Positions 43,963-54,208 of a DNA stretch of 64,000 nt are shown here, in pieces. A model generated the notes under the pieces. It saw nothing but the letters and a program-made list of their open reading frames with translations, ran no database searches and was not told the DNA's origin. The translations under genes were made by a program, and so were the position numbers. The number at the start of each line of letters is the position of its first letter. Positions within the stretch are counted from its first letter, which is position 1. This stretch comes from Gammaproteobacteria bacterium (GTDB taxonomy: Bacteria > Pseudomonadota > Gammaproteobacteria > SZUA-229): contig JAPHRO010000036.1 in NCBI GenBank assembly GCA_026195895.1, forward strand, positions 1 through 64,000, given 5' to 3'.

Positions 43963-46611
43963 CTAGTCTCCCGATTTTTCATACTTTTCAGTAACCGCCT
44001 GCGCTATCGGCTTCTCTGCAGCCGGTTTAGTCTCAGTCGCAGGTTTCGGCTTCGCGGGCGGCTCAGCTGGAAATTCCCAGGGCTTGTGCGTAGTCACCTG
44101 TTCCTTTGGCGGAGTCTGCGCTGGCTTAGGCTTTGGCGCCGACTCGGTTTTTTTAGCTGCTGGCTGTGCTGCCGACGGCTGGGGTTTTGGGGCAGCCTGT
44201 TGCTGTGCTTCCGGCTTCGCTGCTTGCGGTTTGTTCACCGGTGCTTTTTCAGCTACTGATGAAGCTGGCCTGGCTGTTTTCTGTTTCGCTGTTTTCTGTT
44301 TCGCTGTTTTCTGTTTCGCTGTTTCCGGTTTCGCTGCTTCCGGTTTTGGCGTTTCAGTCCTGGGCGCCTGTACCGTCGGTTGCTGAATATTCTCTCGAAC
44401 GTCTTTTGCCAGGGCTTCTTTTACTGCTGTCGGGGCGGTTGTCTCAGGCTTGTTCGTTTGAGCACTCTGCCCCTGGGCATCGCTGCGACTGACCTGAGCG
44501 GTATTATTCTGATCCTGCGTATTCTGACTCTGTCCTGTCGTGTTTTCCTGGGCACGATTTCCGCCACGACCACGACGACCACCGCGACCACGACGGCCAC
44601 CGCGTCGATTGCCTCGATTCTCCTGCTGTCGGCTATCATCTTTGGCTACCGGTGTCTGCTGAGGCTTCTGTTCCTGTTGTATTTGCGCCTTGTCATCTAC
44701 TGCAACAGCGTCTTTCTGTTTGCGGTCATCCTGTGATCGATTGGATTTCTGCCGAGTTTTCTGCCGATTATCCTGGCGATTATCAGTGCGTGCTTCACCA
44801 CGATTTTCATTACTCTTGCGATTGCCGCGCCGACGATTGCTTCCAGGACGCTGATCCCGGTCACGACCTTTGCCACGTCGCGGCTGAACCCGACCTTTAC
44901 TGGCAGGTGTTTTCTGTTTCTGCTCTTCTTCATCATTACCAAACACCGCATTAAGCAGGCGCGCAACAAATCCGGGCTCTGCCGGTTTGGTCACTATTGG
45001 GGCTGGCGCCGCAGGCTGGACAGATTTGACAGCAGGCTGCTCAGCCACCACTTCCTGCTCCTGTTTGGCGGGGATATAAGGCTCGTCATCAACTTCAGCC
45101 AACTGATAAGACGTCTGCCCTTCCAGTGCTCGGGTCTCGGAAATTCTCACCCGCGTTACATCATAATGCGGTGTTTCCATAGAAGCATTGGCAATAATTG
45201 AAATTTCGACTTTGGTGCGTTCCTCGACTTCCTTTATGGCTTCCCGCTTTTCATTAAACATGTAGGTAGCAACTTCAACAGGCACCTGAATAATGACCCG
45301 CCCGGTATGTTCTTTTAAGCCTTCTTCTTCAGCAATGCGTACCAATGACAATGACAATGATTCGATGCTGCGAATAGTGCCGTAACCAGTACAACGTGGA
45401 CATACAATCTGGGTAGACTCGCCCAGTGAAGGACGCAGGCGCTGGCGCGACATTTCTAACAGGCCAAAGCGGGAAATTCGGCCGATCTGAACACGGGCAC
45501 GATCCACTTTCATCGCATCACGCAAACGGTTTTCAACCGCTCGTTGATTACGTGACACCATCATGTCGATAAAGTCGATGACCACCAGACCACCCAGGTC
45601 ACGCAGACGCAGCTGACGGGCAATTTCGTCGGCCGCTTCCAGATTGGTATTGGTGGCGGTTTCTTCAATATCGCTGCCCTTGGTAGCGCGGGCCGAGTTG
45701 ATATCAATAGAAATCAGCGCTTCGGTGTGATCAATGACAATGGCGCCGCCGGATGGCAGGCTGACTTCACGCTGAAAAGCCGATTCGATTTGACCTTCGA
45801 TCTGGAAACGATTGAATAAAGGCACACTGTCTTCATACAGCTTCAGCTTACGCAGGCTATTGGGCATGACCTGCTTGACGAAATCCTCGGCGGTTTGATA
45901 CACCTCGGGATTATCAATCAAAATTTCGCCTACATCCGAGCGGAAATAATCACGCAGCGCCCGAATAATGACATTGCTTTCCTGATATATCAGGAAGGGT
46001 GCCTTGCGTTCGGTTGCTGCCTTTTCAATAGCCTTCCAGATCTGGATCAGGTAATCCATATCCCACTGTAACTCTTCGGCACTGCGACCCACACCGGCAG
46101 TACGTACAATCAGGCCCATACCCTGGGGCACTTCGAGATTGGCCATAGCTTCGCGGATTTCAGAGCGATCTTCGCCTTCAATACGACGCGACACGCCACC
46201 AGCACGGGGATTATTCGGCATCAGCACCATATAACGCCCGGCCAGACTAATAAAAGTGGTTAACGCAGCACCTTTGTTGCCACGTTCTTCCTTATCGACC
46301 TGAATGACAACCTGCTGGCCTTCCTTGATCGCGGTTTTAATATCCGGACGACCACTGGCATTGCGGGCTTCTTCAGTGAAATAGGTGCGGGAGATTTCCT
46401 TGAACGGTAAAAAGCCGTGGCGTTCAGCACCATAATCTACAAAGGCTGCTTCCAGGCTCGGTTCCACCCGGGTAATGGTGCCTTTGTAAATACTGGCTTT
46501 TTTCTGTTCTCTGGAGGTAACTTCGATGTCCAGATCGTAGAGTTGCTGGCCATCGACCATGGCCACGCGAATCTCCTCTTTCTGGAGCGCGTTGATTAGA
46601 ATACGTTTCAT
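43963..46611 (-). CDS. rne: Ribonuclease E
   Basis: This is the main mRNA-decay and rRNA/tRNA-processing endonuclease. The ATG at 46611 ([21 protein letters not shown]) is the family start; the track frame begins 27 codons earlier. An S1 domain (about 35-120), RNase H-like and 5'-sensor regions, and the catalytic domain with magnesium ligands in [12 protein letters not shown] and VVIDFIDMM are visible. The zinc-link is CPRCTGYG at about 400. The tail (about 520-882) is disordered, Arg/Gly- and Lys/Ala/Pro-rich, with [15 protein letters not shown] and repeated KQKTA, as expected for the degradosome scaffold. It is divergent from rluC, as in other gammaproteobacteria. Confidence 0.96.
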   Translation of the reverse strand: MKRILINALQKEEIRVAMVDGQQLYDLDIEVTSREQKKASIYKGTITRVEPSLEAAFVDYGAERHGFLPFKEISRTYFTEEARNASGRPDIKTAIKEGQQVVIQVDKEERGNKGAALTTFISLAGRYMVLMPNNPRAGGVSRRIEGEDRSEIREAMANLEVPQGMGLIVRTAGVGRSAEELQWDMDYLIQIWKAIEKAATERKAPFLIYQESNVIIRALRDYFRSDVGEILIDNPEVYQTAEDFVKQVMPNSLRKLKLYEDSVPLFNRFQIEGQIESAFQREVSLPSGGAIVIDHTEALISIDINSARATKGSDIEETATNTNLEAADEIARQLRLRDLGGLVVIDFIDMMVSRNQRAVENRLRDAMKVDRARVQIGRISRFGLLEMSRQRLRPSLGESTQIVCPRCTGYGTIRSIESLSLSLVRIAEEEGLKEHTGRVIIQVPVEVATYMFNEKREAIKEVEERTKVEISIIANASMETPHYDVTRVRISETRALEGQTSYQLAEVDDEPYIPAKQEQEVVAEQPAVKSVQPAAPAPIVTKPAEPGFVARLLNAVFGNDEEEQKQKTPASKGRVQPRRGKGRDRDQRPGSNRRRGNRKSNENRGEARTDNRQDNRQKTRQKSNRSQDDRKQKDAVAVDDKAQIQQEQKPQQTPVAKDDSRQQENRGNRRGGRRGRGGRRGRGGNRAQENTTGQSQNTQDQNNTAQVSRSDAQGQSAQTNKPETTAPTAVKEALAKDVRENIQQPTVQAPRTETPKPEAAKPETAKQKTAKQKTAKQKTARPASSVAEKAPVNKPQAAKPEAQQQAAPKPQPSAAQPAAKKTESAPKPKPAQTPPKEQVTTHKPWEFPAEPPAKPKPATETKPAAEKPIAQAVTEKYEKSGD
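44274..44330 (-). repeat. Tandem 15-base repeats in the rne tail
   Basis: CTGTTTCGCTGTTTT is repeated about three times with a final variant, encoding KQKTA repeats in the disordered C-terminal scaffold of RNase E. Slippage here could change tail length between strains. Confidence 0.7.
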
Positions 46612-47196
46612 TATTTGATAAACCTGATTCGGATTGCCACCCATTGATGTTTGCTGACATAGCACCTGGTCTTGAGGTTTGTGCAACCACAACCTGGCTA
46701 TTTCGCGTCAGCATAAGCATGCAGGCGAATACAACATAGCTGCCCCACAGGGCGCTGTGCATCGCTTCGGCAATTTTATACATCGGGGTGTAATTCATTG
46801 ATATTTAACCTGTTTTTTCCAAATTTCTATCTTCTATTGTAGACATACGGCTTTGGAGAACCTACAGACTCATCACTGCGGATGAATCAAAAAAATCTGT
46901 TGTTTCAGTTCACTAATTTCATGAAAATATCGCCTGTGGCATATTCATGAATATGTAACACCTGCTTCCCACCCTGCTTCATTATTAACAGCCAGTCAAT
47001 ATGGCTGTTTTGTGATTCTCGGGGGATTACAGAAAAACGCTTAAAAATTAGACTATTAGAGTATTTCTGATAGTCATGCAGTGTTGCAAATTGCGGCTTT
47101 GCGGTCAAGCTTTCTATGCTGCAGAACCTCACTTACATGAATTAATATTGGTTCAAACATCGCAAACACAAGCCCTGCATGTAAAATACTGCCCCC
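46612..47196. other. 585-base rne-rluC divergent intergenic region and rne leader
   Basis: No gene is supported. Minus-strand frames here (for example the one from 46798) run out of frame into rne and have no recognised product. The long distance to the rne start suggests an extended rne 5' leader. In E. coli that leader mediates feedback control by RNase E itself. I could not identify the matching hairpin. Confidence 0.45.
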
Positions 47197-48135
47197 ATGA
47201 CCAGCCCTCACGACAAAGTCCAGATCCTCGAAATCATTGCCCGCAATGCCGATCAACGACTGGATAACTATTTACTCAGCCAGTTAAAAGGTGTGCCCAA
47301 AAGCCGCATATACAAGCTGTTACGCAGTGGCCAGGTGCGCGTCAACAAAGGCCGTAAAAAACCCAGTTACCGCGTACAACTGGGTGACCTGGTGCGCATT
47401 CCACCAATCAGAATATCAGAACGCAAGGTGTCAGAGGCTCCACAATACTGGCTGGATCAAGTCCAGCAATCCATTCTTCTGGAAGATAGTCATGTCATGG
47501 TTCTCAATAAGCCGGCCGGTATCGCCGTGCATAGTGGCAGTAATATTGCGTATGGGGTGATTGAAACCTTACGCCAGCTACGCCCGGATGATCAGATGCT
47601 GGAACTGGTACATAGACTGGACAGAGATACCAGCGGTTGCCTGGTCATCGCCAAATCCCGTAGCGCCCTGAATCAGCTGCATGAACAGTTTCGTGACCAT
47701 CACCGCATGGAAAAAATATACCGTGCGATACTGGTCGGCCGCTGGCCGGGTGGCGAAAAATTAATCGATGCGCCACTCAGAAAAAACACCCTGCAAGGTG
47801 GCGAACGCATGGTCATGGTGGATGAAACTGGCAAACCGGCACAAAGCCAGTTTACACCGCTGGATTATTTTGACCAGGCCACCCATATGGAAATCCAGTT
47901 GTTTACCGGGCGAACCCACCAGATTCGCGTGCATGCCGCCCATGCCGGGCATCCGGTAGCAGGCGATTCAAAATATGGCGACGAATCTTTCAATCAGCAC
48001 TTGAAACAGCTGGGTTTAAGACGCATGTTTCTGCATGCACACCGGTTAAGTTTTGAGCTGGACAAAAAATACGACGTCACAGCACCACTGGACGAGCAGT
48101 GGCAGACACTATTAAAGACATTAGCGAATGAGTAA
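47197..48135 (+). CDS. rluC: 23S rRNA pseudouridine(955/2504/2580) synthase
   Basis: The 312-residue protein has an N-terminal S4 RNA-binding domain (RLDNYLLSQLKGVPKSRIYKLLRSGQVRVN) and the RluA-type catalytic domain with Asp in VHRLDRDTSGCLVIAKS. FTGRTHQIRVHAAHAGHPVAGD completes the signature. The S4 domain and divergence from rne identify RluC rather than RluD. Its stop overlaps the next gene by 8 bases. Confidence 0.95.
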   Translation: MTSPHDKVQILEIIARNADQRLDNYLLSQLKGVPKSRIYKLLRSGQVRVNKGRKKPSYRVQLGDLVRIPPIRISERKVSEAPQYWLDQVQQSILLEDSHVMVLNKPAGIAVHSGSNIAYGVIETLRQLRPDDQMLELVHRLDRDTSGCLVIAKSRSALNQLHEQFRDHHRMEKIYRAILVGRWPGGEKLIDAPLRKNTLQGGERMVMVDETGKPAQSQFTPLDYFDQATHMEIQLFTGRTHQIRVHAAHAGHPVAGDSKYGDESFNQHLKQLGLRRMFLHAHRLSFELDKKYDVTAPLDEQWQTLLKTLANE

Positions 48136-48805
48136 CCAGGAACAACTTTCTTATAAATTATTGATTTTTGACTGGGACGGCACCCTGATGGATTCCGAAG
48201 CCCGCATCGTCAATTGTCTACGTGCCGCCAGTACAGAAGTCATCGGCGAAGAAACCCGCAGCAATGACGAACTGAAAGATGTGATTGGCCTGGGTCTGCG
48301 AGAAGCCCTGAAAAAATTACACCCGAGCATCAACAGCCAGACCATTGAAAAAATGGCCGATGCTTATCGCTATCAGTACCTGGAGATTAATGATACACCT
48401 TCCGAGTTATTTCCCGGTGTCGAAGAACTGCTCGAAGAACTCGAAAACACCGGCTACTGGCTGGCTATTGCCACCGGTAAAGGCCGACAGGGACTGGACC
48501 AGGCACTGGAATACACCGGTCTGGGGCACCGTTTCCACACCACCCGCTGCGCCTCGGAAACCTTCTCCAAACCACACCCGCTGATGCTGGAAGAAATACT
48601 GAACCAGCTAGGCCTTGAAGTCGCCGATGCTTTAATGATCGGTGACACTGAATATGATATGGAAATGGCAAAAAACATCGGCATGGATCGACTGGGCGTA
48701 AGCTACGGCGTGCACGCAACAGAGCGTCTTGAAATACACCAGCCGATCGGTTGCATACATAACATTACCGAGCTTACCGACTATTTAAAAACGCCAGGAC
48801 AATAG
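48128..48805 (+). CDS. HAD-family phosphatase (phosphoglycolate phosphatase-like)
   Basis: The 225-residue protein has HAD motif I FDWDGTLMDS at about 14-23, motif II IATGKGR, and motif IV GDTEYDMEMAKNIG with the acidic pair. The helical cap (about 25-90) is the Gph/YjjG class. It overlaps rluC by 8 bases and precedes sppA by 4 bases; this rluC-HAD-sppA trio is common. The substrate is not known from sequence. Confidence 0.92.
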   Translation: MSNQEQLSYKLLIFDWDGTLMDSEARIVNCLRAASTEVIGEETRSNDELKDVIGLGLREALKKLHPSINSQTIEKMADAYRYQYLEINDTPSELFPGVEELLEELENTGYWLAIATGKGRQGLDQALEYTGLGHRFHTTRCASETFSKPHPLMLEEILNQLGLEVADALMIGDTEYDMEMAKNIGMDRLGVSYGVHATERLEIHQPIGCIHNITELTDYLKTPGQ

Positions 48806-48809
48806 AACC

Positions 48810-49751
48810 ATGAGTGATCAGAACAATTGGGAAAAAGACATACTCACCAGTATTGCCACCGAGGGTTTAAAAGAACAGAAACGCGCACGACGCTGGGGCA
48901 TATTTTTCAAGCTGCTGACTTTTGCTTATTTAATTGCTCTGCTGATACTGCTGGGCCAGGAATCAGTACAGCTCAATGGCAGTATTCCAGGTAAAAAACA
49001 TACCGCACTGGTTGATTTGAAAGGCATCATTGCCCCAAGCACCGAAGCCAGTGCTGATAATATAGTCAAAGGACTACGCGCAGCCTTTAAAAATCCCGAT
49101 ACCAAAGGCGTTATTTTGCGGATTAATACCCCTGGCGGCAGCCCGGTGCAATCAGGCTATATTTATGATGAGATGCTGCGTCTACGGGAAAAATATCCGG
49201 AGATTCCGCTGTATGCCGTGATCACCGACCTGGGGGCTTCCGGAGGTTATTATGTGGCCGCCGGCGCGGAAAAAATCTATGCAGACCAGGCCAGCCTGGT
49301 AGGCTCGATCGGCGTACGCATGGATAATTTCGGCTTCGTCGAGGCCATGAAGAAGCTGGGTATTGAACGTCGCACTCTTACCGCGGGTGAAAACAAGGCC
49401 CTGCTCGATCCCTTCTCGCCCGCCAATCCTGAAATCAATATCCACTTGCAGGGGCTGTTGAATAATATTCATGATCAGTTCATCAACGCCGTAAAACAGG
49501 GCCGCGGCGATAAACTGAAAGACATCGAGGGCATGTTCAGCGGGCTCATCTGGACCGGTGACCAGGCAGCCGAAATTGGTCTAGTCGATGAACTGGCCAG
49601 CACGAGTCATGTTGCCAGGGAAGTTATTGAGGCGGAAAACATTGTAAACTTCACTGTTAAACCGGACTTCTTTGAACGTTTTTCCAAAAACGTAGGCGTA
49701 CAGATCGCCAACATACTGGCTGAACAGTCATTATCGCCCCAGCTTCACTGA
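48810..49751 (+). CDS. sppA: Signal peptide peptidase SppA (S49 family, short form)
   Basis: The 313-residue membrane-anchored protease has one helix at about 31-49 (LLTFAYLIALLILLG). The S49 core includes ILRINTPGGSPVQSGYI and the catalytic Ser in DLGASGGYYVAAGAEKIYA, then LVGSIGV. It degrades signal peptides left in the inner membrane. Short forms assemble as larger oligomers than the double-length E. coli enzyme. It is the last gene of the rluC run, followed by a terminator hairpin. Confidence 0.93.
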   Translation: MSDQNNWEKDILTSIATEGLKEQKRARRWGIFFKLLTFAYLIALLILLGQESVQLNGSIPGKKHTALVDLKGIIAPSTEASADNIVKGLRAAFKNPDTKGVILRINTPGGSPVQSGYIYDEMLRLREKYPEIPLYAVITDLGASGGYYVAAGAEKIYADQASLVGSIGVRMDNFGFVEAMKKLGIERRTLTAGENKALLDPFSPANPEINIHLQGLLNNIHDQFINAVKQGRGDKLKDIEGMFSGLIWTGDQAAEIGLVDELASTSHVAREVIEAENIVNFTVKPDFFERFSKNVGVQIANILAEQSLSPQLH

Positions 49752-49781
49752 AGCCCGTCAGCCTTCCCATCCCCATAATCG

Positions 49782-49806
49782 AAAGGGTGGATTCCATCCG
49801 CCCTTT
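49782..49806 (+). terminator. Terminator-like hairpin after sppA
   Basis: AAAGGGTGGAT and ATCCGCCCTTT form an 11-bp stem with one G-U pair and a 3-base loop. The T tract is short. Confidence 0.55.
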
Positions 49807-49973
49807 GATTACCAGGATCTGCTGATTAAACTTAACTCAAGCCTGAACTTTCGCCTGCAACGCAGTGATTTTACTCAAAAATGCACTTTTTTAGCTGGCA
49901 GTGGGAAAGTCACCGGTTTATGATCTATTCTCCTCTAGGGAATGCATAAAAATAAATCTAATCGGGGGCATGA

Positions 49974-52562
49974 ATGAAGCAGGGTTTCTTGAGAAGTGAC
50001 TGGTTTGCAGGACTTGCAATCAGCCTTCTTGTCATTTTCCTTGGTTATATTGGTAGCTTTGATAAATTAGAGCGCGCCGCCTATGACTACGGCGTTCGTT
50101 CCTCCGCTAAAGTCCCCAGCAATAAAGTCGCCGTTATCTCAATTGATGATGTCAGCATTGCCAATATTGGCCGTTGGCCCTGGTCGCGGGATATCCATGC
50201 CGAAATGCACCGCATCCTGAAAAAAGGCGGCGCCAAAGTTATCGGCCAGACCACCTTCTTTATTGATCCCCAGGTCGATCCGGGATTGAAACATATTCAG
50301 AATCTGCTGACATATTACGCCACCAGCAGTTTATCCACTGACCTGACACCCCTGCGCACTAAATTTCCGAGGCAGATAACCAGCCTGGAATCTGATCTGG
50401 CCAAACTGGGCGAAGACCTGCTACAGGCAGAACTCGAACTCAATACCGATCGAATCCTGGCTGATAGTCTGCAGGAAACCAAAAATGTAGTACTGGCGAT
50501 GCATCTGGCGATTGGCCACCCACTGGGGCGCCCTGATACCGTGCTGCCGGATTATGTAAAACGCAATCTGCTAAAAAATGTTAGCAATGACCCCGCCATG
50601 AATCCCGATGGCTTCACGCCGCTGCCCTCGGTTGATGCCTTATACCCCATCGCACAAGTTGGACCCGCCGCCGATAGTATCGGTGTTTTGATTGCTTATC
50701 CGGATAGCGATGGCGGTATCCGCTCTGAGCCGCTGGTGGTGGATTTTTTTGATGAGTATTATCCTTCTCTGTCACTGCTACTGGCGGCACGCAGCCTGAA
50801 TCTGGATGTTAACGATATCAGGGTAAAACTGGGCCAGGGTGTACAGCTCGGCAAGCTGAATATCCGCACCGACCCGAACCTGCAGATGAACACGTTCTTC
50901 TACCACACGGCCAATAATGACGCTTTCCAGGTCGACTCTTTCTACGATGTACTACAGGGCAAAATACCCGCCTCCAAATACCGGGGCAAAATTGTACTGA
51001 TTGGCGCTACTGCCACGGGTGTTGGCGACAGCATGGTGACACCGATTGATTCAACCATGGCACCGGTGCTGACTCTGGCCCACTCTGTTTCCAGCATCCT
51101 GAATGAAGATTTCTTCATTGAGCCTGAATGGGCCACCAATGCCCACACCGGCATCACCCTGTTCATTGCAATTTATATTATTCTGCTATTACCGCGAATG
51201 AATGCCGGCGTTTCTGCCACCCTGACGGCACTACTGCTCATCAGCTTGCTGGCAACCCACTACATATTAATGACGCAGAACGGCATGTGGTTAAAACTGA
51301 TGACGCCGGCAGTCCTGTTGCTACTAGGTCATGGCCTGTTAACCACCAAACGCCACCTACTGACCGAAAAAGGCAAAATGGCACTGGATGCCGAGTCCGC
51401 AGAAAGCAATCGCATGCTCGGCCTGTCACTACAGGGCCAGGGTCAACTCGACGCGGCCTTTGATAAATTCCGCCGATTACCGGCCAGCAAGGAAGCCCTG
51501 GAAGCACTCTACAATCTGGCCCTGGATTTTGAACGCAAACGCCAGTTCAACAAAGCCGGTTCTGTTTATGCCTATATGAAGGAAATGGATCCTAAATTCC
51601 GTGATATCAAAAAACGTATTAAACGTGCCAGCGCCATGGAAGAAACCGTTATCCTGGGTGGTACGGCTTCCAGCTCCCCCGGCGGCAATTTGTTACTGGG
51701 TAAAGAAGGCGTGGAAAAACCCATGCTGGGCCGCTATGAAGTTGAAAAAGAGCTGGGTAAAGGTGCCATGGGCGCGGTTTATCTGGGTAAAGACCCTAAA
51801 ATTTCCCGCGTCGTTGCCATCAAAACCATGGCCCTGTCACAGGAATTTGAAGGCGATGAATTACAGGATGTTAAAGACCGTTTCTTCCGCGAAGCTGAAA
51901 CGGCAGGACGCCTGAGCCACCCCAATATCGTCACTATTTATGATGCCGGTGAAGAACACGACCTGGCCTACATCGCGATGGAATTTCTGCAAGGCCATGA
52001 CCTGGTCCGCTATGGTAAACCCGATGCGCTACTGCCGGTGCAGAAGGTACTGGATATTATCCGCCGCTGCGCAGAGGCCCTGGATTACGCCCACAAACAA
52101 AACGTGGTGCACCGTGATATCAAACCCGCCAACATCATGTATGAGCCCAGCACCAATGCACTGAAAATTACCGACTTTGGTATTGCCCGTATTACTGACT
52201 CCAGCAAAACCAAAACCGGCATGGTGCTGGGCACGCCTTCCTACATGTCACCTGAACAACTGGCCGGTAAAAAAGTAGATGGCCGCTCAGATCTGTTCTC
52301 GCTGGGGGTTATGATGTTCCAGATGGTCACCGGTCGCCTGCCCTTCCAGGGCGACTCCATGGCCACCCTGATGTATAAAATTGCCAATGAGGTACATCCA
52401 GCGCCCGACAGCATACGCCCTGAATTGCCACGCTGTGTCACTATCGTCATTAATCGCTCACTTGCCAAAGACAACACCAAACGTTATCAGTCTGGTGCTC
52501 AAATGGCGTCGGATTTGCGTAAATGCGGACAGATCATAGCCCAACAGCAGAAGAAGGCCTGA
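49974..52562 (+). CDS. CHASE2-domain transmembrane serine/threonine protein kinase
   Basis: The 862-residue protein has an N-terminal membrane helix (FAGLAISLLVIFLGYIGSF), then an extracytoplasmic CHASE2 sensor at about 35-385 (VAVISIDDVSIANIGRWPWSRDIHAEM). Three membrane helices follow at about 390-460 and a short TPR-like helical link. The C-terminal Hanks-type kinase (about 592-850) has the G-loop LGKGAMGAVYLG, Lys in VAIKTM, the RD catalytic loop HRDIKPANIM, DFG and the SPEQ segment. All catalytic residues are present. It leads an operon with a PP2C phosphatase and an FHA protein, so signal, phosphorylation, reversal and readout are co-encoded. Confidence 0.93.
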   Translation: MKQGFLRSDWFAGLAISLLVIFLGYIGSFDKLERAAYDYGVRSSAKVPSNKVAVISIDDVSIANIGRWPWSRDIHAEMHRILKKGGAKVIGQTTFFIDPQVDPGLKHIQNLLTYYATSSLSTDLTPLRTKFPRQITSLESDLAKLGEDLLQAELELNTDRILADSLQETKNVVLAMHLAIGHPLGRPDTVLPDYVKRNLLKNVSNDPAMNPDGFTPLPSVDALYPIAQVGPAADSIGVLIAYPDSDGGIRSEPLVVDFFDEYYPSLSLLLAARSLNLDVNDIRVKLGQGVQLGKLNIRTDPNLQMNTFFYHTANNDAFQVDSFYDVLQGKIPASKYRGKIVLIGATATGVGDSMVTPIDSTMAPVLTLAHSVSSILNEDFFIEPEWATNAHTGITLFIAIYIILLLPRMNAGVSATLTALLLISLLATHYILMTQNGMWLKLMTPAVLLLLGHGLLTTKRHLLTEKGKMALDAESAESNRMLGLSLQGQGQLDAAFDKFRRLPASKEALEALYNLALDFERKRQFNKAGSVYAYMKEMDPKFRDIKKRIKRASAMEETVILGGTASSSPGGNLLLGKEGVEKPMLGRYEVEKELGKGAMGAVYLGKDPKISRVVAIKTMALSQEFEGDELQDVKDRFFREAETAGRLSHPNIVTIYDAGEEHDLAYIAMEFLQGHDLVRYGKPDALLPVQKVLDIIRRCAEALDYAHKQNVVHRDIKPANIMYEPSTNALKITDFGIARITDSSKTKTGMVLGTPSYMSPEQLAGKKVDGRSDLFSLGVMMFQMVTGRLPFQGDSMATLMYKIANEVHPAPDSIRPELPRCVTIVINRSLAKDNTKRYQSGAQMASDLRKCGQIIAQQQKKA

Positions 52563-52569
52563 TTTAGCG

Positions 52570-53394
52570 ATGAGCTTGAAAGACAAAATTGTTATTACCG
52601 GGCTCACCGATCAGGGCATTGTCCGGGACCACAACGAAGACAGCATTGGCAGCAATACCGATCTTGGCCTGGCTGTACTCGCCGATGGTATGGGCGGACA
52701 CAAAGGCGGTGAAGTCGCCAGCGCACTGGCTGTTGATACGGTTTTAAATAATCTGATCAAATCGCTAGCTAATCTGCCGGCGGGTGGTACAGATGAAAAT
52801 ACCGGCTACAGCCTGGAAAGTATGGCGATTGAAGCCGCCATCAAGGAAGCCAACGCGGTTATTTATCAGGCCTCCAGAAATAACGCCCAGTATGAAGGCA
52901 TGGGTACTACCATTGTGGTCCTGCTATTTTATGATAATCGCATTACGGTAGCCCATGTCGGCGACTCGCGATTGTATCGAGTGCGCAACGAGCAAATGGA
53001 GCAACTGACCCGCGACCATACCCTGCTGCAGGAACTGGTTGATCGGGGTTTTTATACCAAAAAAGAAGCCCAGGAATCGATGAATAAAAACCTGGTTACC
53101 CGGGCAGTCGGTGTAAACCCAACGGTGGAAATTGATTTACTGGAAGATATCGCGCTACCCCATGACATATATCTACTTTGCTCCGACGGCTTAAACGACA
53201 TGATTGATGATCGACTCATCGAAGATACTATTCTTAACTACCGAGATAATCTCGAGAAAGTATCCAGGGAACTTATTCACCAGGCCAAACAACATGGCGG
53301 CAAAGATAATGTTTCAGCAGTATTGGCCCAGCCTTTAAAACCGTTTCCGGTAAATAATGGCTGGTTTTCTAAGATTTTTGATTTATTCTCTTAA
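52570..53394 (+). CDS. PP2C-type serine/threonine phosphatase
   Basis: The 274-residue protein starts 7 bases after the kinase. PPM-family metal-binding motifs are clear: RDHNEDSIG, VLADGMGGHKGGEVAS, VAHVGDSRLYR and LCSDGLNDMI, then GGKDNVSAVL. It should remove phosphates placed by the upstream kinase. No membrane segment is present, so it acts in the cytoplasm. Confidence 0.94.
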   Translation: MSLKDKIVITGLTDQGIVRDHNEDSIGSNTDLGLAVLADGMGGHKGGEVASALAVDTVLNNLIKSLANLPAGGTDENTGYSLESMAIEAAIKEANAVIYQASRNNAQYEGMGTTIVVLLFYDNRITVAHVGDSRLYRVRNEQMEQLTRDHTLLQELVDRGFYTKKEAQESMNKNLVTRAVGVNPTVEIDLLEDIALPHDIYLLCSDGLNDMIDDRLIEDTILNYRDNLEKVSRELIHQAKQHGGKDNVSAVLAQPLKPFPVNNGWFSKIFDLFS

Positions 53395-53421
53395 ATATAT
53401 TGTGAAAATACGGGTATTAAA

Positions 53422-54129
53422 ATGGCAATATTAAAACTAAGTTTCAACGGCGAAGATCTCCAGGATATTCCGCTGGATAAAGAAACCGTCACCATTGGCC
53501 GAAAAGCTGATAATGATATCCATCTGGATAACCTTGCTGTAAGCGGTCATCATGCCCGATTACTTAACATTCTTAATGATTCATTTATCGAAGATCTGAA
53601 TAGCACCAACGGCACCTATCTCAATGGCAGCCTGGTACAGAAACAGGCCTTGAAAAATGGCGACGTCATTAAAGTCGGCAAGCACGAACTGAAATACGTC
53701 AATGCAGCCGCCAGTGGCGACAACGATTTTGAAAAAACCATGATACTTAATCCCGATTCCGAAGGTATGAAAGAAACCGAGGGCGGCCATGCCATAGATG
53801 AATCGGTTGGTAAAATTGCCAGAGAAATCGCCGCCTCCGATTCAGGATCAGGCTCGGTCGGTGAAGCAAAAATTCGACTGGTTAGTGGCGCCAACAGCGG
53901 CAAGGAATTACCGCTGACAAAAGTTTTAACAACCCTGGGTAAACCGGGAGTTCAGGTAGCAGCCATTACCAAACGCCCCACCGGATATTTCCTGATTCAT
54001 ATCGACGGCGGTGATAATACAGGCCGACCTAAAGTCAACGATGAAGAAATCGGTTCACGTGCTCATGCCTTAAACAACAATGACGTTATCGAAGTTGCTG
54101 GCGTTAAAATGACTTTTTTCTTTGCATAA
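53422..54129 (+). CDS. FHA-domain protein with second degenerate FHA
   Basis: In this 235-residue protein the N-terminal FHA domain (about 1-90) has the phosphothreonine-binding signature VTIGRKADNDIHLDN, VSGHHARL and LNSTNGTYLNG. A linker of about 50 residues follows. The C-terminal domain (about 150-235) has the FHA strand pattern (TTLGKPGVQVAAITKRPTGYFLI) without the canonical phosphate contacts. It is 27 bases after the phosphatase gene and probably reads out kinase output by binding phosphothreonine, possibly in the kinase itself. Confidence 0.9.
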   Translation: MAILKLSFNGEDLQDIPLDKETVTIGRKADNDIHLDNLAVSGHHARLLNILNDSFIEDLNSTNGTYLNGSLVQKQALKNGDVIKVGKHELKYVNAAASGDNDFEKTMILNPDSEGMKETEGGHAIDESVGKIAREIAASDSGSGSVGEAKIRLVSGANSGKELPLTKVLTTLGKPGVQVAAITKRPTGYFLIHIDGGDNTGRPKVNDEEIGSRAHALNNNDVIEVAGVKMTFFFA

Positions 54130-54180
54130 AAAGCACGAATTGATTTGAGCTGTTCTGACCGAAGCTCAAATAAAACCGAT

Positions 54181-54208
54181 AAAAAACGACCCTGCAGGGT
54201 CGTTTTTT
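54181..54208. terminator. Bidirectional terminator between FHA gene and rlmD
   Basis: AAAAAACGACCCTGCAGGGTCGTTTTTT is a perfect palindrome giving a GC stem with A/T runs on both sides, between two converging genes. Confidence 0.85.

Noticed and set aside
44274-44330. CRISPR-like or MITE repeats
   Set aside because: The repeats are 15-base units directly in frame within the rne coding tail, with no spacers.
46424-46798. 124-residue ORF upstream of and overlapping rne
   Set aside because: Most of it reads the rne coding sequence in another frame. Its first part has no recognisable domain and it has only a weak ribosome site.
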